The translations under genes were made by a program, and so were the position numbers. Shown here piece by piece: positions 1 through 8,032 of a stretch of DNA of 11,122 nucleotides. Positions within the stretch are counted from its first letter, which is position 1. Each line of letters opens with the position of its first letter. The notes beneath the pieces are model-generated. The model was not told the DNA's origin, made no database searches, and saw only the letters and a program-made list of their open reading frames with translations. The stretch is from Thermoplasmata archaeon (GTDB lineage: Archaea > Thermoplasmatota > Thermoplasmata > Thermoplasmatales > Thermoplasmataceae). The stretch lies in assembly GCA_021797025.1 (NCBI GenBank), contig JAKAAK010000091.1:1-11122 (forward strand), given 5' to 3'.

Positions 1-939
1 TGGATATACCATTGCCTTAGCTGTTGAAAGTTCATTGTAAAGTTCATCATCTGTTAATTTTCCTTTATAGTTTACAAATTTCTCCAGATGGTATTTTGAT
101 AATAGTTCAAAAAAATAACGCTCTTCGTATGAATGGTGGAACTGGCCGGCTACTACTACTTCTACTTTTAAATTTTCCACTATTTTTTTAACAATTAAAA
201 TAAAATCAAATATTCCTTTCCTGTACACAAGCCTTGCAAAAAATATAATTTTATTTTCCTTTTCTTTCCCTCTGAAGTTTTTTATCCCGGTATCAAGAGC
301 ATTTGAGGGTTCAAGCAGGTATATATTTTTAAAATTAATTTTCATATTTGTTGTATATGATCTGTTAACTATAGTAATGAAGGTAAGGTTCTTTGCACCG
401 GTCAGTTTCATCAGGGTTAATTTTCTATTTGTATAGTCATAAAGGGCAATTCCAGCTACCAGGCCAGACAATTTAGGGGCAATCCTGGCAAATCTGTATC
501 CGGAATGCATTTCCGGCAAAAAATGCATATTCACATCACCCAGGTCCTGCAGGCAAACGCCTAGCTTTTTACCTGTTTTATTACTGAGCAATAATGAAAG
601 CTCACTCCCATATCTTATATTTTCAAGGTAATACTGGAAATCCAGGTCATAAATTAATTCGCAGGTACTTATATCTTCAGTGTATTTTTCAATAATGCCA
701 TTAATATTTATCTTATCTTCATTATATTGAATAAAATATTCACTTATTACAACTTTGAGTTTTTCCAGGTGTTCCATATACCCGGAGTCGCATCTGGATC
801 TATCCATATATGCCTGTGGCTCAGGGAAATAATATATTTCATAATGTGTAGCAAGCCTTTCAATAACCTCACGCATATGCTTCTGTGCACCACCTACACG
901 GTTAAATAAAATTCCATTTGCAAATATTGCTATTCTCAA
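1..939 (-). CDS. GT-B glycosyltransferase (family 4-like), C-terminus cut by window edge
   Basis: An open frame of 313 codons runs from a TTG at 937-939 through the left edge with no stop. TTG is the only plausible start, because an in-frame TAA lies 21 bases upstream with no ATG or GTG between, and a TATA-like box lies about 24 bases ahead. The N-terminus (LRIAIFANGILFNRVGGAQKH) has the first beta strand and the glycine-rich loop (GGAQKHMREV) typical of GT-B enzymes. Near residue 235 IIFFARLVYRKGIFDF matches the 'GR(L)-x-x-KG' donor-domain strand of family 4. The visible part stops at AKAMVYP, just before the expected E-x7-E motif, so perhaps 60-100 residues are missing (inference). It would transfer a sugar from a nucleotide donor at the cytoplasmic face; donor and acceptor are unknown. 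It is divergent from the next glycosyltransferase, with 79 bases between the starts. Confidence 0.85.
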   Translation of the reverse strand, partial: MRIAIFANGILFNRVGGAQKHMREVIERLATHYEIYYFPEPQAYMDRSRCDSGYMEHLEKLKVVISEYFIQYNEDKININGIIEKYTEDISTCELIYDLDFQYYLENIRYGSELSLLLSNKTGKKLGVCLQDLGDVNMHFLPEMHSGYRFARIAPKLSGLVAGIALYDYTNRKLTLMKLTGAKNLTFITIVNRSYTTNMKINFKNIYLLEPSNALDTGIKNFRGKEKENKIIFFARLVYRKGIFDFILIVKKIVENLKVEVVVAGQFHHSYEERYFFELLSKYHLEKFVNYKGKLTDDELYNELSTAKAMVYP

Positions 940-954
940 TGGAAACCTATAGAA

Positions 955-967
955 TATTTATATATAA
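955..967 (-). promoter_or_regulatory. TATA box for the leftward glycosyltransferase
   Basis: An AT-only stretch, read on the minus strand as ttatatataaata, is centred about 22-25 bases before the TTG at 939. That is the archaeal TATA-to-start spacing expected for a leaderless transcript. Assignment is by position and composition only. Confidence 0.5.
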
Positions 968-984
968 TTTTTCTTTAACCGGTG

Positions 985-998
985 AAATATATTTTATA
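985..998 (+). promoter_or_regulatory. TATA box for the rightward glycosyltransferase
   Basis: aaatatattttata is centred about 27 bases before the ATG at 1019, with purine-rich sequence just upstream (ggtg) that could serve as a BRE. No Shine-Dalgarno is visible before the ATG, so a leaderless or nearly leaderless mRNA is likely. Confidence 0.5.
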
Positions 999-1018
999 CC
1001 CAGTTCTTATAAACCAGC

Positions 1019-2047
1019 ATGGGCAAAACCTTATTTCTTGGCCACGCAGATACCGGAATGAGAGGTGGCCCTGTAATCTTCACTTCCATATACAAAGCAT
1101 GGCCCGGTGAGAAAGATATGATTTTTGAAAAAAGTTATAAGACTATGATAAAACGGCTTTTAACTTATATATTAAAAAATAAAGTTGACAAGATTATAAT
1201 GGAAAACGAATATTTTTCAGATGTCTTAATTGCTTTATTGATTAAAATATTTAAAAGAAAAATAAGGATTTACGGCCCTGCCTACCATATTCCACCGAAG
1301 CCTGCAATGCATAAGGAATTTATGAAACATTTCCTTCATTACGCTGACTATAAACTGGGAATCTGGTTTATGGCAGTTGGTTATAATGCTATATACACTG
1401 AAAATTCCTATATGAAACATTATTTAGAATCAATAAACTCAAAGGCAAATATCATTGTTGAAAGCCCTGGAATTGACAATAAATTTCTAAAGCCCCTTTC
1501 ATATATATTGAGCCTGAACAAAGATATTGATTTTTTATTCCTTACTTCCTTTACATATAACAAAGGAATGTATGATTACCTTAACCTCGTTGCCAGTTTA
1601 TCAAAGAAATATAATAATATTAAATTTGCAATGGGAGGTTTTTCTACGGAAGAAACACTTTCAGAAATAAGGGGTTTTATGAAGTCCAATAATATTGAAA
1701 ATATAGAAATACATCCAGATCTCACTGAACAGGAAAAATATAATTTATATTCACGGGCTAAGGTATACATACTCCCGAGCATGGAAGATGGGATACCTAT
1801 CACATTCTATGAAGCCTGGGGTTATGGCAATATCGTCGTTTCTTACCTGCTGGACACATATATAGATGTTAAGGGCCTTATAGTTCCTGTAGAGTTGCAT
1901 AATCAGAAACAGTTGCTTGATAGATGTATAGAAATATATGACAATTATGATAAATTTAAAAATATATACAGTGAAAAATGCTACAATTATTCCTTTAACC
2001 ATTCATATGAAGCGGGAATAAATAATATTATAAACAGGTTATCCTGA
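1019..2047 (+). CDS. GT-B glycosyltransferase (group 1 / family 4-like)
   Basis: 342 residues, a normal length for a compact GT-B enzyme. The N-terminal half is divergent but begins with a short strand and a glycine-rich loop (HADTGMRGGPVIF). A central strand, IDFLFLTSFTYNKGMYDYLN, corresponds to the usual 'GR..KG' segment of the donor domain. The C-terminal domain carries the diagnostic run YILPSMEDGIPITFYEAWG: Asp257 and Glu265 form the x-x7-E nucleotide-sugar motif, with Asp where most family members have Glu and with Glu256 just before it. No membrane segment or signal is evident, so it should act in the cytoplasm or at the inner membrane face. It converges on the DUF2079 gene, with 37 bases between the stops. 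Family assignment is firm; donor, acceptor and pathway are unknown, though the neighbours suggest surface glycan assembly. Confidence 0.85.
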   Translation: MGKTLFLGHADTGMRGGPVIFTSIYKAWPGEKDMIFEKSYKTMIKRLLTYILKNKVDKIIMENEYFSDVLIALLIKIFKRKIRIYGPAYHIPPKPAMHKEFMKHFLHYADYKLGIWFMAVGYNAIYTENSYMKHYLESINSKANIIVESPGIDNKFLKPLSYILSLNKDIDFLFLTSFTYNKGMYDYLNLVASLSKKYNNIKFAMGGFSTEETLSEIRGFMKSNNIENIEIHPDLTEQEKYNLYSRAKVYILPSMEDGIPITFYEAWGYGNIVVSYLLDTYIDVKGLIVPVELHNQKQLLDRCIEIYDNYDKFKNIYSEKCYNYSFNHSYEAGINNIINRLS

Positions 2048-2084
2048 AATAGCAGAATATAAACAGTGTCAAATTGCTACCATA

Positions 2085-3671
2085 TTAATTTCTCTCAAGT
2101 ACAATTACGCCATAATTATCTGCATATACCTTATAATTGCCGGATGCCATATATTTTTGCTCCAGCATATTCAGTGATATGCCCGTTCCTGATATGTTGG
2201 CTGTTTCAATTGACCACATGCTATGCTTGTCATCAATAAGATACTGGTAATAATCACCATTTATGACCACATCAGGTGTAAAAGGAAATGCTGTAGCATT
2301 CAGATCATTGCCAAATAGAGGGAATAAATTATTTGATGTTACCAGTGTTGCATTTTTTGGAAGTGAATTTGCTATTTTATGTTCAAATATTACCTGATTC
2401 ATATATGTATTATTTCCATACTGTGAAACTGAGGCATACATGCTATTGGAATTGGCATCCCCCGATACTATTGGCGTTGCAATTGAAAATCCCAGAAGTG
2501 CTATAACTATTATAACACTCAAAACTATATGAAGTTGTAATTTAAATGAAGGTTTGTGCATCTGGCTCTTTATCAGCATATATATGCCTATTGCCCCGCT
2601 GACAGCCACCATGGGAATGAGCATCATAGTATATTGATAGCCAATCGTATAATATGAGGCGTACGTAGAAAACATAGAATAAATAAGATAAGGTATAAAT
2701 GTTAATATGGATGCCGGGTACCTTATGAATAAAAATGCGAATCCCCCAAATGCAAAGAATATTATTATAAGTTTTAAAAGATAGTTATGTACAAGGAGGT
2801 GAAGGACAAGTGCAGGATTGGTAAATGTATCAATAACCAGAGATATGGGCCCTACCGACCCGCTAACGTGTATGCGCAATACTGAGGCTGGTACTCCCGC
2901 AATATCTCCTTTCAAAATTCCTGCAAGTATAAAATAAGGCCCTAAAATCCCCAGGGAAATCAAAAAATAAATGGAACTTCTGGCCGCTGAATGGTTACTG
3001 GTTATCATAAATGTCCTGTTCAGAAATATTTCAAACAATATTGCCATTAATGCAATAGATACGAAGGTTGAATGGAGCGATACTATTAAAGCAAGGAATA
3101 TGATGTTAAGTATATACTTCTTCTTGATAAATGAATAGATGGCCATAAAGAAGAAAAGCGGCAGAAAAACCATTAAATGAAAATCAAAAAAAATCGGGCT
3201 TTCTGTTAATGGAGACATAATATATGCCATTGATATTATAAATGATATTGTTGAAGCATTGAGCCATTTCCCTGTTCTGATAATTTCAATCCTTTGAAGT
3301 ATTTCTTTAGAAAGCAGATAAAGCACAAGTGTTGAAAATCCTATAGCAAATGACTGCAGTACAATAAGGGTATATGCTGATGGGAATAAATAGTACGGAA
3401 TCAATAATATGAAGAGAATAGGTGAGAAATGCTCGGCAAGGTAGCTTCCAGGAACAAGTGCGGAATAGAAAAGATGCCCGGAAATGCCTGAGGACAATGC
3501 CTGCATATAAATACCCATATCCCAGCCGGTCATCTCTACAAGGTTAAATGCCATTGCTGAATAAACTGTAAACAGTATTGAAAATATCAGTGATACGATG
3601 AAAATAGAGAGAAGATACGGGTCATTTTTTAACTTACTGGCAATATTTCTAATTACTATTACATTTGACAT
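2085..3671 (-). CDS. DUF2079 family multi-pass membrane protein
   Basis: 528 residues, strongly hydrophobic with about ten or more predicted membrane segments. The first is near residues 20-42. Next comes a loop with GWDMGIYMQ (Asp51) and LAEHFSPILFILLIPYYLFP (His81 onward), the conserved core I associate with DUF2079 proteins. These are thought to be GT-C-like, with an acidic residue in the first outer loop acting on lipid-linked sugars; that link is inference. The last 115 or so residues, from about 415, are non-hydrophobic and probably lie outside the membrane; they include NxS/T sequons. The ATG at 3671 has a TATA-like box 25 bases upstream. It lies downstream of merA on the same strand with a 60-base gap and its own promoter. 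Together with the glycosyltransferases and flippase it may take part in surface glycosylation. Confidence 0.8.
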   Translation of the reverse strand: MSNVIVIRNIASKLKNDPYLLSIFIVSLIFSILFTVYSAMAFNLVEMTGWDMGIYMQALSSGISGHLFYSALVPGSYLAEHFSPILFILLIPYYLFPSAYTLIVLQSFAIGFSTLVLYLLSKEILQRIEIIRTGKWLNASTISFIISMAYIMSPLTESPIFFDFHLMVFLPLFFFMAIYSFIKKKYILNIIFLALIVSLHSTFVSIALMAILFEIFLNRTFMITSNHSAARSSIYFLISLGILGPYFILAGILKGDIAGVPASVLRIHVSGSVGPISLVIDTFTNPALVLHLLVHNYLLKLIIIFFAFGGFAFLFIRYPASILTFIPYLIYSMFSTYASYYTIGYQYTMMLIPMVAVSGAIGIYMLIKSQMHKPSFKLQLHIVLSVIIVIALLGFSIATPIVSGDANSNSMYASVSQYGNNTYMNQVIFEHKIANSLPKNATLVTSNNLFPLFGNDLNATAFPFTPDVVINGDYYQYLIDDKHSMWSIETANISGTGISLNMLEQKYMASGNYKVYADNYGVIVLERN

Positions 3672-3689
3672 TTATAATTAGTTATTAAA

Positions 3690-3703
3690 AATATAAATAT
3701 AAG
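3690..3703 (-). promoter_or_regulatory. TATA box for the DUF2079 gene
   Basis: Minus-strand cttatatttatatt is centred about 25 bases before the ATG at 3671. The position fits a leaderless transcript independent of the mercury operon, although read-through from merA is also possible. Confidence 0.5.
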
Positions 3704-3731
3704 ATTTCCCATGACAAAACAAGTTATTAAA

Positions 3732-5114
3732 TCAATCCATGCAGCAGCTCATTTTTGAGATATCCCTTATAAATGCCTGCCCCGTGATTTTAATTGACTC
3801 TGCCACAGTTGGGAATACGTGTATAGTGTCTATGAGGTCATCATAGGTTAAACCGTTCTTAATCAGGTATACGCCTTCTGTTATGAATTCTGCTGCCATG
3901 GGTGCTATCACATGGATACCCAGAATTTTTTTGTCCTTTCCTGATATTATTTTGGCAATTCCAGTATAGCAGTTGAGAATATTTGCTTTTACCACATTTT
4001 TCAATTCTACTATGCGTACATCGTATTCTATATGTTTCTTTTTCAGTTCTGTCTCAGTGAATCCAACTGATGCAACATTTGGTTCAGTGAAAACTACCCA
4101 GGGTACTTCCTGCATATTAATCTTTCTATCCCCTCCAAGAATATTCTCTACTGCTATTACGCCCTCTTTTCCTGCCAGTGTTTCAAGCTTAAGGGATTGC
4201 CTGACACAGTCCCCTGCTGCATATATTTTCGGATTTGTTGTTCTGAAATCGGGGTTAACAACAATACCATTGTCTGCTGTAATTCCCCCTGCCCTGAGAT
4301 CAAGCCCATCGATGTTGGGCATCCTGCCGGTAGCTACAATGATTTCATCAAAATCACCAAATGTCCCTGTCCATGTAACTATATCTTTCTTGCCATCTTC
4401 ATTCTTAATTTCATAGAAGTTGACTCCAAGGTGGAATACTATCCCATTAGCCTTTAAAGCGGCCATCAGCTGGCTATTAACATCATCATCAAACCCTTTC
4501 AGTATCCTGTTTGACCTGTTAAATATATGAACTTCAGATCCGAAATTTGAGAAGGCATACGCCAGTTCAAGTGCGACTTCTCCAGAACCTATAACTGCTA
4601 ACTTTCCAGGTAGTTTTCTCATCTCCCACACTGTATCACTGGTATAATAATCTGTCAGCCCCCGCACCTCGGGTATAAATGTTCTGGAGCCTGTGGCTAT
4701 AATAAAATTTGTCGCCTTTATTTCATTGTTGTTTACCGATATGGTATCATTGTCCACGAACTTCGCAAGACCTTCTATTATATCTATATTCTCGAAATTC
4801 TTCATTACATTTGTATATTTAGTTTCCCTCTCTACGGATACAAACTTATTTAAGGATTCCATAAATTCTGAGAAATTAAGGGTTGCAGACGATGTTATAC
4901 CGGCATATGCAGGATTTTTAGCTTCTTTATAATTCTTCGATGCCTCTATTAAAAACTTTGATGGAACACAACCAACGTTTACACAGGTACCACCCAACTC
5001 GCCAGTCCCGATCAAAGCTATTTTCATCTGGTTGGATGTTAGCTCACTTGCTTTTATAGCCGCCGCAAAACCCGCCGCTCCCCAGCCTATGATGGCCAGA
5101 TCATATTCAGTCAT
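3732..5114 (-). CDS. merA: Mercuric reductase MerA, core form without N-terminal HMA domain
   Basis: Flavoprotein that reduces Hg(II) to volatile Hg(0) with NAD(P)H in the cytoplasm. With the start chosen here it has 460 residues. In order: FAD-binding IIGWGAAGFAAA near residue 10; redox-active pair in GGTCVNVGCVPSK (Cys44, Cys49); NAD(P)H-binding IGSGEVALELA near 175; second FAD site YAAGDC near 300; dimerisation domain with HVFPTVAES near the end; C-terminal SCC (Cys457, Cys458). That vicinal cysteine pair separates MerA from lipoamide dehydrogenase and other relatives. A GTG at 5123 could add three residues, but the ATG at 5114 is preferred because the minus strand carries aaggagtg six bases before it. 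It overlaps the end of the upstream HMA gene by 8 bases, showing a translationally coupled operon. The bacterial NmerA domain is absent and supplied by that gene. Confidence is high. Confidence 0.93.
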   Translation of the reverse strand: MTEYDLAIIGWGAAGFAAAIKASELTSNQMKIALIGTGELGGTCVNVGCVPSKFLIEASKNYKEAKNPAYAGITSSATLNFSEFMESLNKFVSVERETKYTNVMKNFENIDIIEGLAKFVDNDTISVNNNEIKATNFIIATGSRTFIPEVRGLTDYYTSDTVWEMRKLPGKLAVIGSGEVALELAYAFSNFGSEVHIFNRSNRILKGFDDDVNSQLMAALKANGIVFHLGVNFYEIKNEDGKKDIVTWTGTFGDFDEIIVATGRMPNIDGLDLRAGGITADNGIVVNPDFRTTNPKIYAAGDCVRQSLKLETLAGKEGVIAVENILGGDRKINMQEVPWVVFTEPNVASVGFTETELKKKHIEYDVRIVELKNVVKANILNCYTGIAKIISGKDKKILGIHVIAPMAAEFITEGVYLIKNGLTYDDLIDTIHVFPTVAESIKITGQAFIRDISKMSCCMD

Positions 5115-5337
5115 TGTTAACACTCCTTATCTGTGCCCTGTACTGCCCCTTAAAAACATCCAGTTTTATAAGTTCGTCGGGATTAGTTATATCAGTAGCC
5201 CTGACAACTGCCATACCATCCTTAAGTGAAACGGAGGCGTCATTTACACCTTTTGCATTCTTTAAACCGCCGGAAACATGCTCCATACAATCATTGCATG
5301 TCATACCGTATACCCTCAGTTCAATTGTTTTTGTCAT
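5107..5337 (-). CDS. merP: Free-standing HMA metal-binding protein of the mercury operon (MerP/NmerA-like)
   Basis: 76 residues with a single heavy-metal-associated domain. The binding loop VYGMTCNDCMEHV places Cys14 and Cys17 in the GMTCxxC motif that binds Hg(II) or Cu(I) as a dithiolate. There is no signal peptide or membrane segment, unlike periplasmic bacterial MerP, so it should be cytoplasmic. Its position directly before merA, with an 8-base overlap, suggests that it does the job of the NmerA domain found at the N-terminus of many MerA proteins: capturing Hg(II) and handing it to the C-terminal cysteines of MerA. That is inference; a copper chaperone is the alternative, made less likely by the operon. 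The ATG at 5337 has a TATA-like box 25 bases upstream, so this is the first gene of the transcript. The symbol is a best fit; 'stand-alone NmerA' would describe it equally well. Confidence 0.85.
   Translation of the reverse strand: MTKTIELRVYGMTCNDCMEHVSGGLKNAKGVNDASVSLKDGMAVVRATDITNPDELIKLDVFKGQYRAQIRSVNND
5121..5128 (-). promoter_or_regulatory. Shine-Dalgarno site that fixes the merA start
   Basis: Minus-strand aaggagtg lies inside the end of the HMA gene, six bases ahead of the ATG at 5114. It would be too close to serve the GTG at 5123, which it overlaps. It is the clearest ribosome-binding site seen at a gene start in the window and marks merA as an internal operon gene. Confidence 0.7.
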
Positions 5338-5357
5338 AAGATATTATTACATACTTC

Positions 5358-5366
5358 TATAAAAAT
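5358..5366 (-). promoter_or_regulatory. TATA box for the mercury operon
   Basis: Minus-strand atttttata is centred 25 bases before the ATG at 5337. About 50 bases of AT-rich DNA lie between it and the stop of the next gene (5417). I see no convincing dyad for a metal-responsive repressor, and no regulator gene is in the window. Confidence 0.5.
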
Positions 5367-5416
5367 GATAAGTAATAAAATATTGACCTGTATTAACTAT
5401 TTAAAGTTATCCAGGA

Positions 5417-6403
5417 TCAATCCTCAATAGCCTTATATGATATTTTCATTACCATGATTTTTAGTTTTGCTGGCAATATTGAAATTATGTAATATCCTGA
5501 TTCATGTACCGGATCAACCCTTAAAATGAGTTTTAATTCTGAATATGTAATTTTAAATTTTCTTTCCAGTGCCCAGAAATTATATGCAAGTTTAAGGTTT
5601 ATTATGCGCAATTTCATGTAACTTGCATATGGTGTATCTTCTAAAAAGTGTGAGTAATAGGAAAAAATATCTGTTCCCTCAGAGAAAGCCTTCATAAATG
5701 TGTCGCGCATTTTAGTTATGGACGTATTATAAGAAGTGCTCACATTATCACCGTACAACCTGTAATGTGTCAGTATTTTATTATCTAAAAAAAGTGATAA
5801 ATCGGAGAGCAGTGCCATAATTAACAGGAATGTGTCTGGCCTTACATTGAATTCAAAATCTTTCTGAAAGCCTGTTATGATAGATTTTCTGATGCAAATA
5901 GAGCTGCTGTTAAAATCAGGCCTGATATGGTTTAGTAATTTAATGTTTTTATTGAAATACATGGGTTTGTCAGAATTTTTAATGTATGCCGGTTCAAACT
6001 CCGGTGTTTTATAATTTCTGTTATAAACAATATTTCCTTTCTGGTCTATAGTGTTAAAATTATTATGGTAATATCCGAGATCTTCATGCTGGTAGAATAA
6101 ATCGTATACATAACTTATTTTTTCATCAGCAAATTGATCGTCATCATCGTGAAACATCAATATTTCTCCCAGGGATTCCTTCACTGCGCATTTAATGTAA
6201 TCGCTCTGGCTTTTGTTTTCTAAAAGCGTAAAAAATCTGATATTGTTGTTTTTTAAAAAATTATCTATTTCTGGATCCTCATAACTCTTAATTACTAAAA
6301 TTTCAATATTCTTATCGCCTATGTTAACGGCAATGGACTTGATAATATCTTTAATGAAATTCTTTCTATCATAATCAAATATTACAACAGATGCATCCAC
6401 CAT
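5417..6403 (-). CDS. GT2-like glycosyltransferase (GT-A fold)
   Basis: 328 residues. The N-terminus DASVVIFDYDRKNFIKDIIKS follows the GT2 pattern of a first strand with an acidic pair near residues 10-12 and a helix. A second strand, IEILVIKSYED, replaces the usual VDDxS segment with a variant. The metal/nucleotide-binding DXD region is clear: GEILMFHDDDDQF, Asp86 to Asp89. The remaining 230 residues include a segment rich in aromatic residues and a moderately basic C-terminus; no membrane helix is clear. It probably adds a sugar from a nucleotide donor on the cytoplasmic side. It lies 82 bases downstream of the flippase on the same strand and has its own TATA-like box, so it may be transcribed separately or with the flippase. 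Specificity cannot be read from the sequence. Confidence 0.8.
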   Translation of the reverse strand: MVDASVVIFDYDRKNFIKDIIKSIAVNIGDKNIEILVIKSYEDPEIDNFLKNNNIRFFTLLENKSQSDYIKCAVKESLGEILMFHDDDDQFADEKISYVYDLFYQHEDLGYYHNNFNTIDQKGNIVYNRNYKTPEFEPAYIKNSDKPMYFNKNIKLLNHIRPDFNSSSICIRKSIITGFQKDFEFNVRPDTFLLIMALLSDLSLFLDNKILTHYRLYGDNVSTSYNTSITKMRDTFMKAFSEGTDIFSYYSHFLEDTPYASYMKLRIINLKLAYNFWALERKFKITYSELKLILRVDPVHESGYYIISILPAKLKIMVMKISYKAIED

Positions 6404-6420
6404 GAAATGGATATTTATAG

Positions 6421-6436
6421 AATAATAATAAATATT
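6421..6436 (-). promoter_or_regulatory. TATA box for the GT2-like gene
   Basis: Minus-strand aatatttattattatt is centred about 25 bases before the ATG at 6403, with no Shine-Dalgarno before the ATG. The sequence between here and the flippase stop (6486) shows no other structure. Confidence 0.45.
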
Positions 6437-6485
6437 CCCTATTTCAAATTTTATTATTAGGCTATGAGATTAAATGGTGCCCGGA

Positions 6486-8030
6486 TCAGGATGAAATATA
6501 TTTTAGCATCTTCCTCATTTTCCCGAATCTCTCAGGAATTATAGTTAAGAGGAAATCACGTTCATCTGGCTTTATGATCCTGAAAAGTTTCAGTTCCAGA
6601 GTATATATAACTATACCCAGGAGTATGTATAAAATTTCCAGCGGTATATTATACCTGAATATACTTTGCAGATAAAATAAAATAGAAAACATAACCAGTG
6701 AAGACCCCCAGATCTTGCCTATAGTTTTAATATCATAATTGGAAATTTTAAATCTCTTTGCATAGATATATATAATTACAAAGTTAACAACGGTCATGGA
6801 TGAGTATGCTATGGAAGCACCAATAATGGAAAATCTTGGAATCAAAACTATTGAGAAAATTAAATTGGTTAAAAGTGCAAGGCCGGAGGATAATAAAAAT
6901 ATCCTTGTTTTCCTGACACTTTTTATTCCTGAAGCCAGGATAACTGACCCCATAAACAATGATGTAGCAATCATTATTATAATAATAGGAATGTATGCTA
7001 TAGTATAATTTCTCCCTGCAAAGTTATAGAGCGTAATTCTTGACATGGCGGCTATTCCCATTGCAGCTGGGATATATATAAGTGAGGCTATATTGAGTAG
7101 CATTCTTATACTCTTCTTAAAGCCGCTAATATCATCCAGTGAGAAATATGAGGACAATCGCGGTATCAACATATTTGAAATAGGCATTATGAAAACAGTT
7201 GCAGCACTGCTGATAACCAGTGCAAAGTTGTATATCCCAATGTATGATAAATTTAGAAAATAGGATACAACTATCCTGTCAAGATAATTTGCCCCTGTTG
7301 TCATAATAGAAGCGAAAAATAGAGGGAATGAGTAAATAAATAGTGTTTTAAAAGGGTCAACGGTTTCAGAATTCAAAGTTATTTCCAGATGAAGATAAAT
7401 TCTCGAGACCATGACTATAAAAATAATAGCATTTACCAATCCTGCAATGGCAATTCCTATTATTACATAAATTGCTTTCCCGGAATAGAGTAGCAGCAGG
7501 ATTGGAAAGAAGTAGGAAAATATATTTACAAATATGTAGCTCAATGAATATGTCCGGTAACGTTTCAATCCAAGAATAATAGATGAAAAAAGGTCCCTGA
7601 ATATAAATGCTGAAATGGCTATCCCTATTATCCTTATAAATTCTACATAAAAGTATGAATGAAACAGCGTTATTGCGATAAGTGGAGATATGAAATATAT
7701 AATAGCCATAGCTGCAATCGATGAAATTATTGCAAATATTCCAATTCTCCTTATCATGGCCCTTACATTTCTATAGTTGCCTCTTGAAATATGGTACGAT
7801 ATAAAATGTTCCAGACCCTGGGAAAAACCAAGGACAAAAGCAACTCCAGCGATATTCATTATTGCATACAGCAGGGAAATCGAACCAACTAAAGTTGTGG
7901 TGAGCAAATGGGCTATGAGAAAATAAAATATTGTGGACGATAAGAACATTGAAGCTACTGCAGCATACTGGAGAGCGACTCCAGAACCGAATGTTTCCTC
8001 TCTGGCTGGCAATTTTTGAGATATAGCCAT
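6486..8030 (-). CDS. Polysaccharide/oligosaccharide flippase, MOP superfamily (Wzx-like)
   Basis: 514 residues, nearly all membrane segments (about 12-14) joined by short loops, with a short polar N-terminus and a basic C-terminus. The order of segments, the early loop GFSQGLEHFISYHISRGN, the mid-protein segment GANYLDRIVVSYFL and the length match the polysaccharide biosynthesis / MATE-like flippase group. Such proteins move lipid-linked oligosaccharides from the inner to the outer membrane face. With the glycosyltransferases around it this fits a lipid-linked glycan route for surface glycoproteins. The ATG at 8030 is the first start in the frame after repeated sequence begins: the edge of a duplicated segment lies 2 bases upstream. 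No Shine-Dalgarno is visible and no TATA box sits at the usual 25 bases; the nearest is at 8065-8080, implying a leader of roughly 15-20 bases or a displaced promoter. Confidence 0.85.
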   Translation of the reverse strand: MAISQKLPAREETFGSGVALQYAAVASMFLSSTIFYFLIAHLLTTTLVGSISLLYAIMNIAGVAFVLGFSQGLEHFISYHISRGNYRNVRAMIRRIGIFAIISSIAAMAIIYFISPLIAITLFHSYFYVEFIRIIGIAISAFIFRDLFSSIILGLKRYRTYSLSYIFVNIFSYFFPILLLLYSGKAIYVIIGIAIAGLVNAIIFIVMVSRIYLHLEITLNSETVDPFKTLFIYSFPLFFASIMTTGANYLDRIVVSYFLNLSYIGIYNFALVISSAATVFIMPISNMLIPRLSSYFSLDDISGFKKSIRMLLNIASLIYIPAAMGIAAMSRITLYNFAGRNYTIAYIPIIIIMIATSLFMGSVILASGIKSVRKTRIFLLSSGLALLTNLIFSIVLIPRFSIIGASIAYSSMTVVNFVIIYIYAKRFKISNYDIKTIGKIWGSSLVMFSILFYLQSIFRYNIPLEILYILLGIVIYTLELKLFRIIKPDERDFLLTIIPERFGKMRKMLKYISS

Positions 8031-8032
8031 AC

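Noticed and set aside
727..909. 60-codon plus-strand frame
   Set aside because: It is antisense to the N-terminus of the left-edge glycosyltransferase, which is the better supported frame.
3973..4416. 147-codon plus-strand frame
   Set aside because: It is antisense to merA, whose motifs are unambiguous; the frame shows no family features and has no promoter or ribosome site.
5114..5362. 82-codon plus-strand frame over the HMA gene
   Set aside because: It mirrors the HMA coding strand, which has the GMTCNDC motif and operon context.
5338..5416. Operator for a mercury repressor upstream of the HMA gene
   Set aside because: No convincing inverted repeat stands out from the AT-rich background and no regulator gene is nearby.
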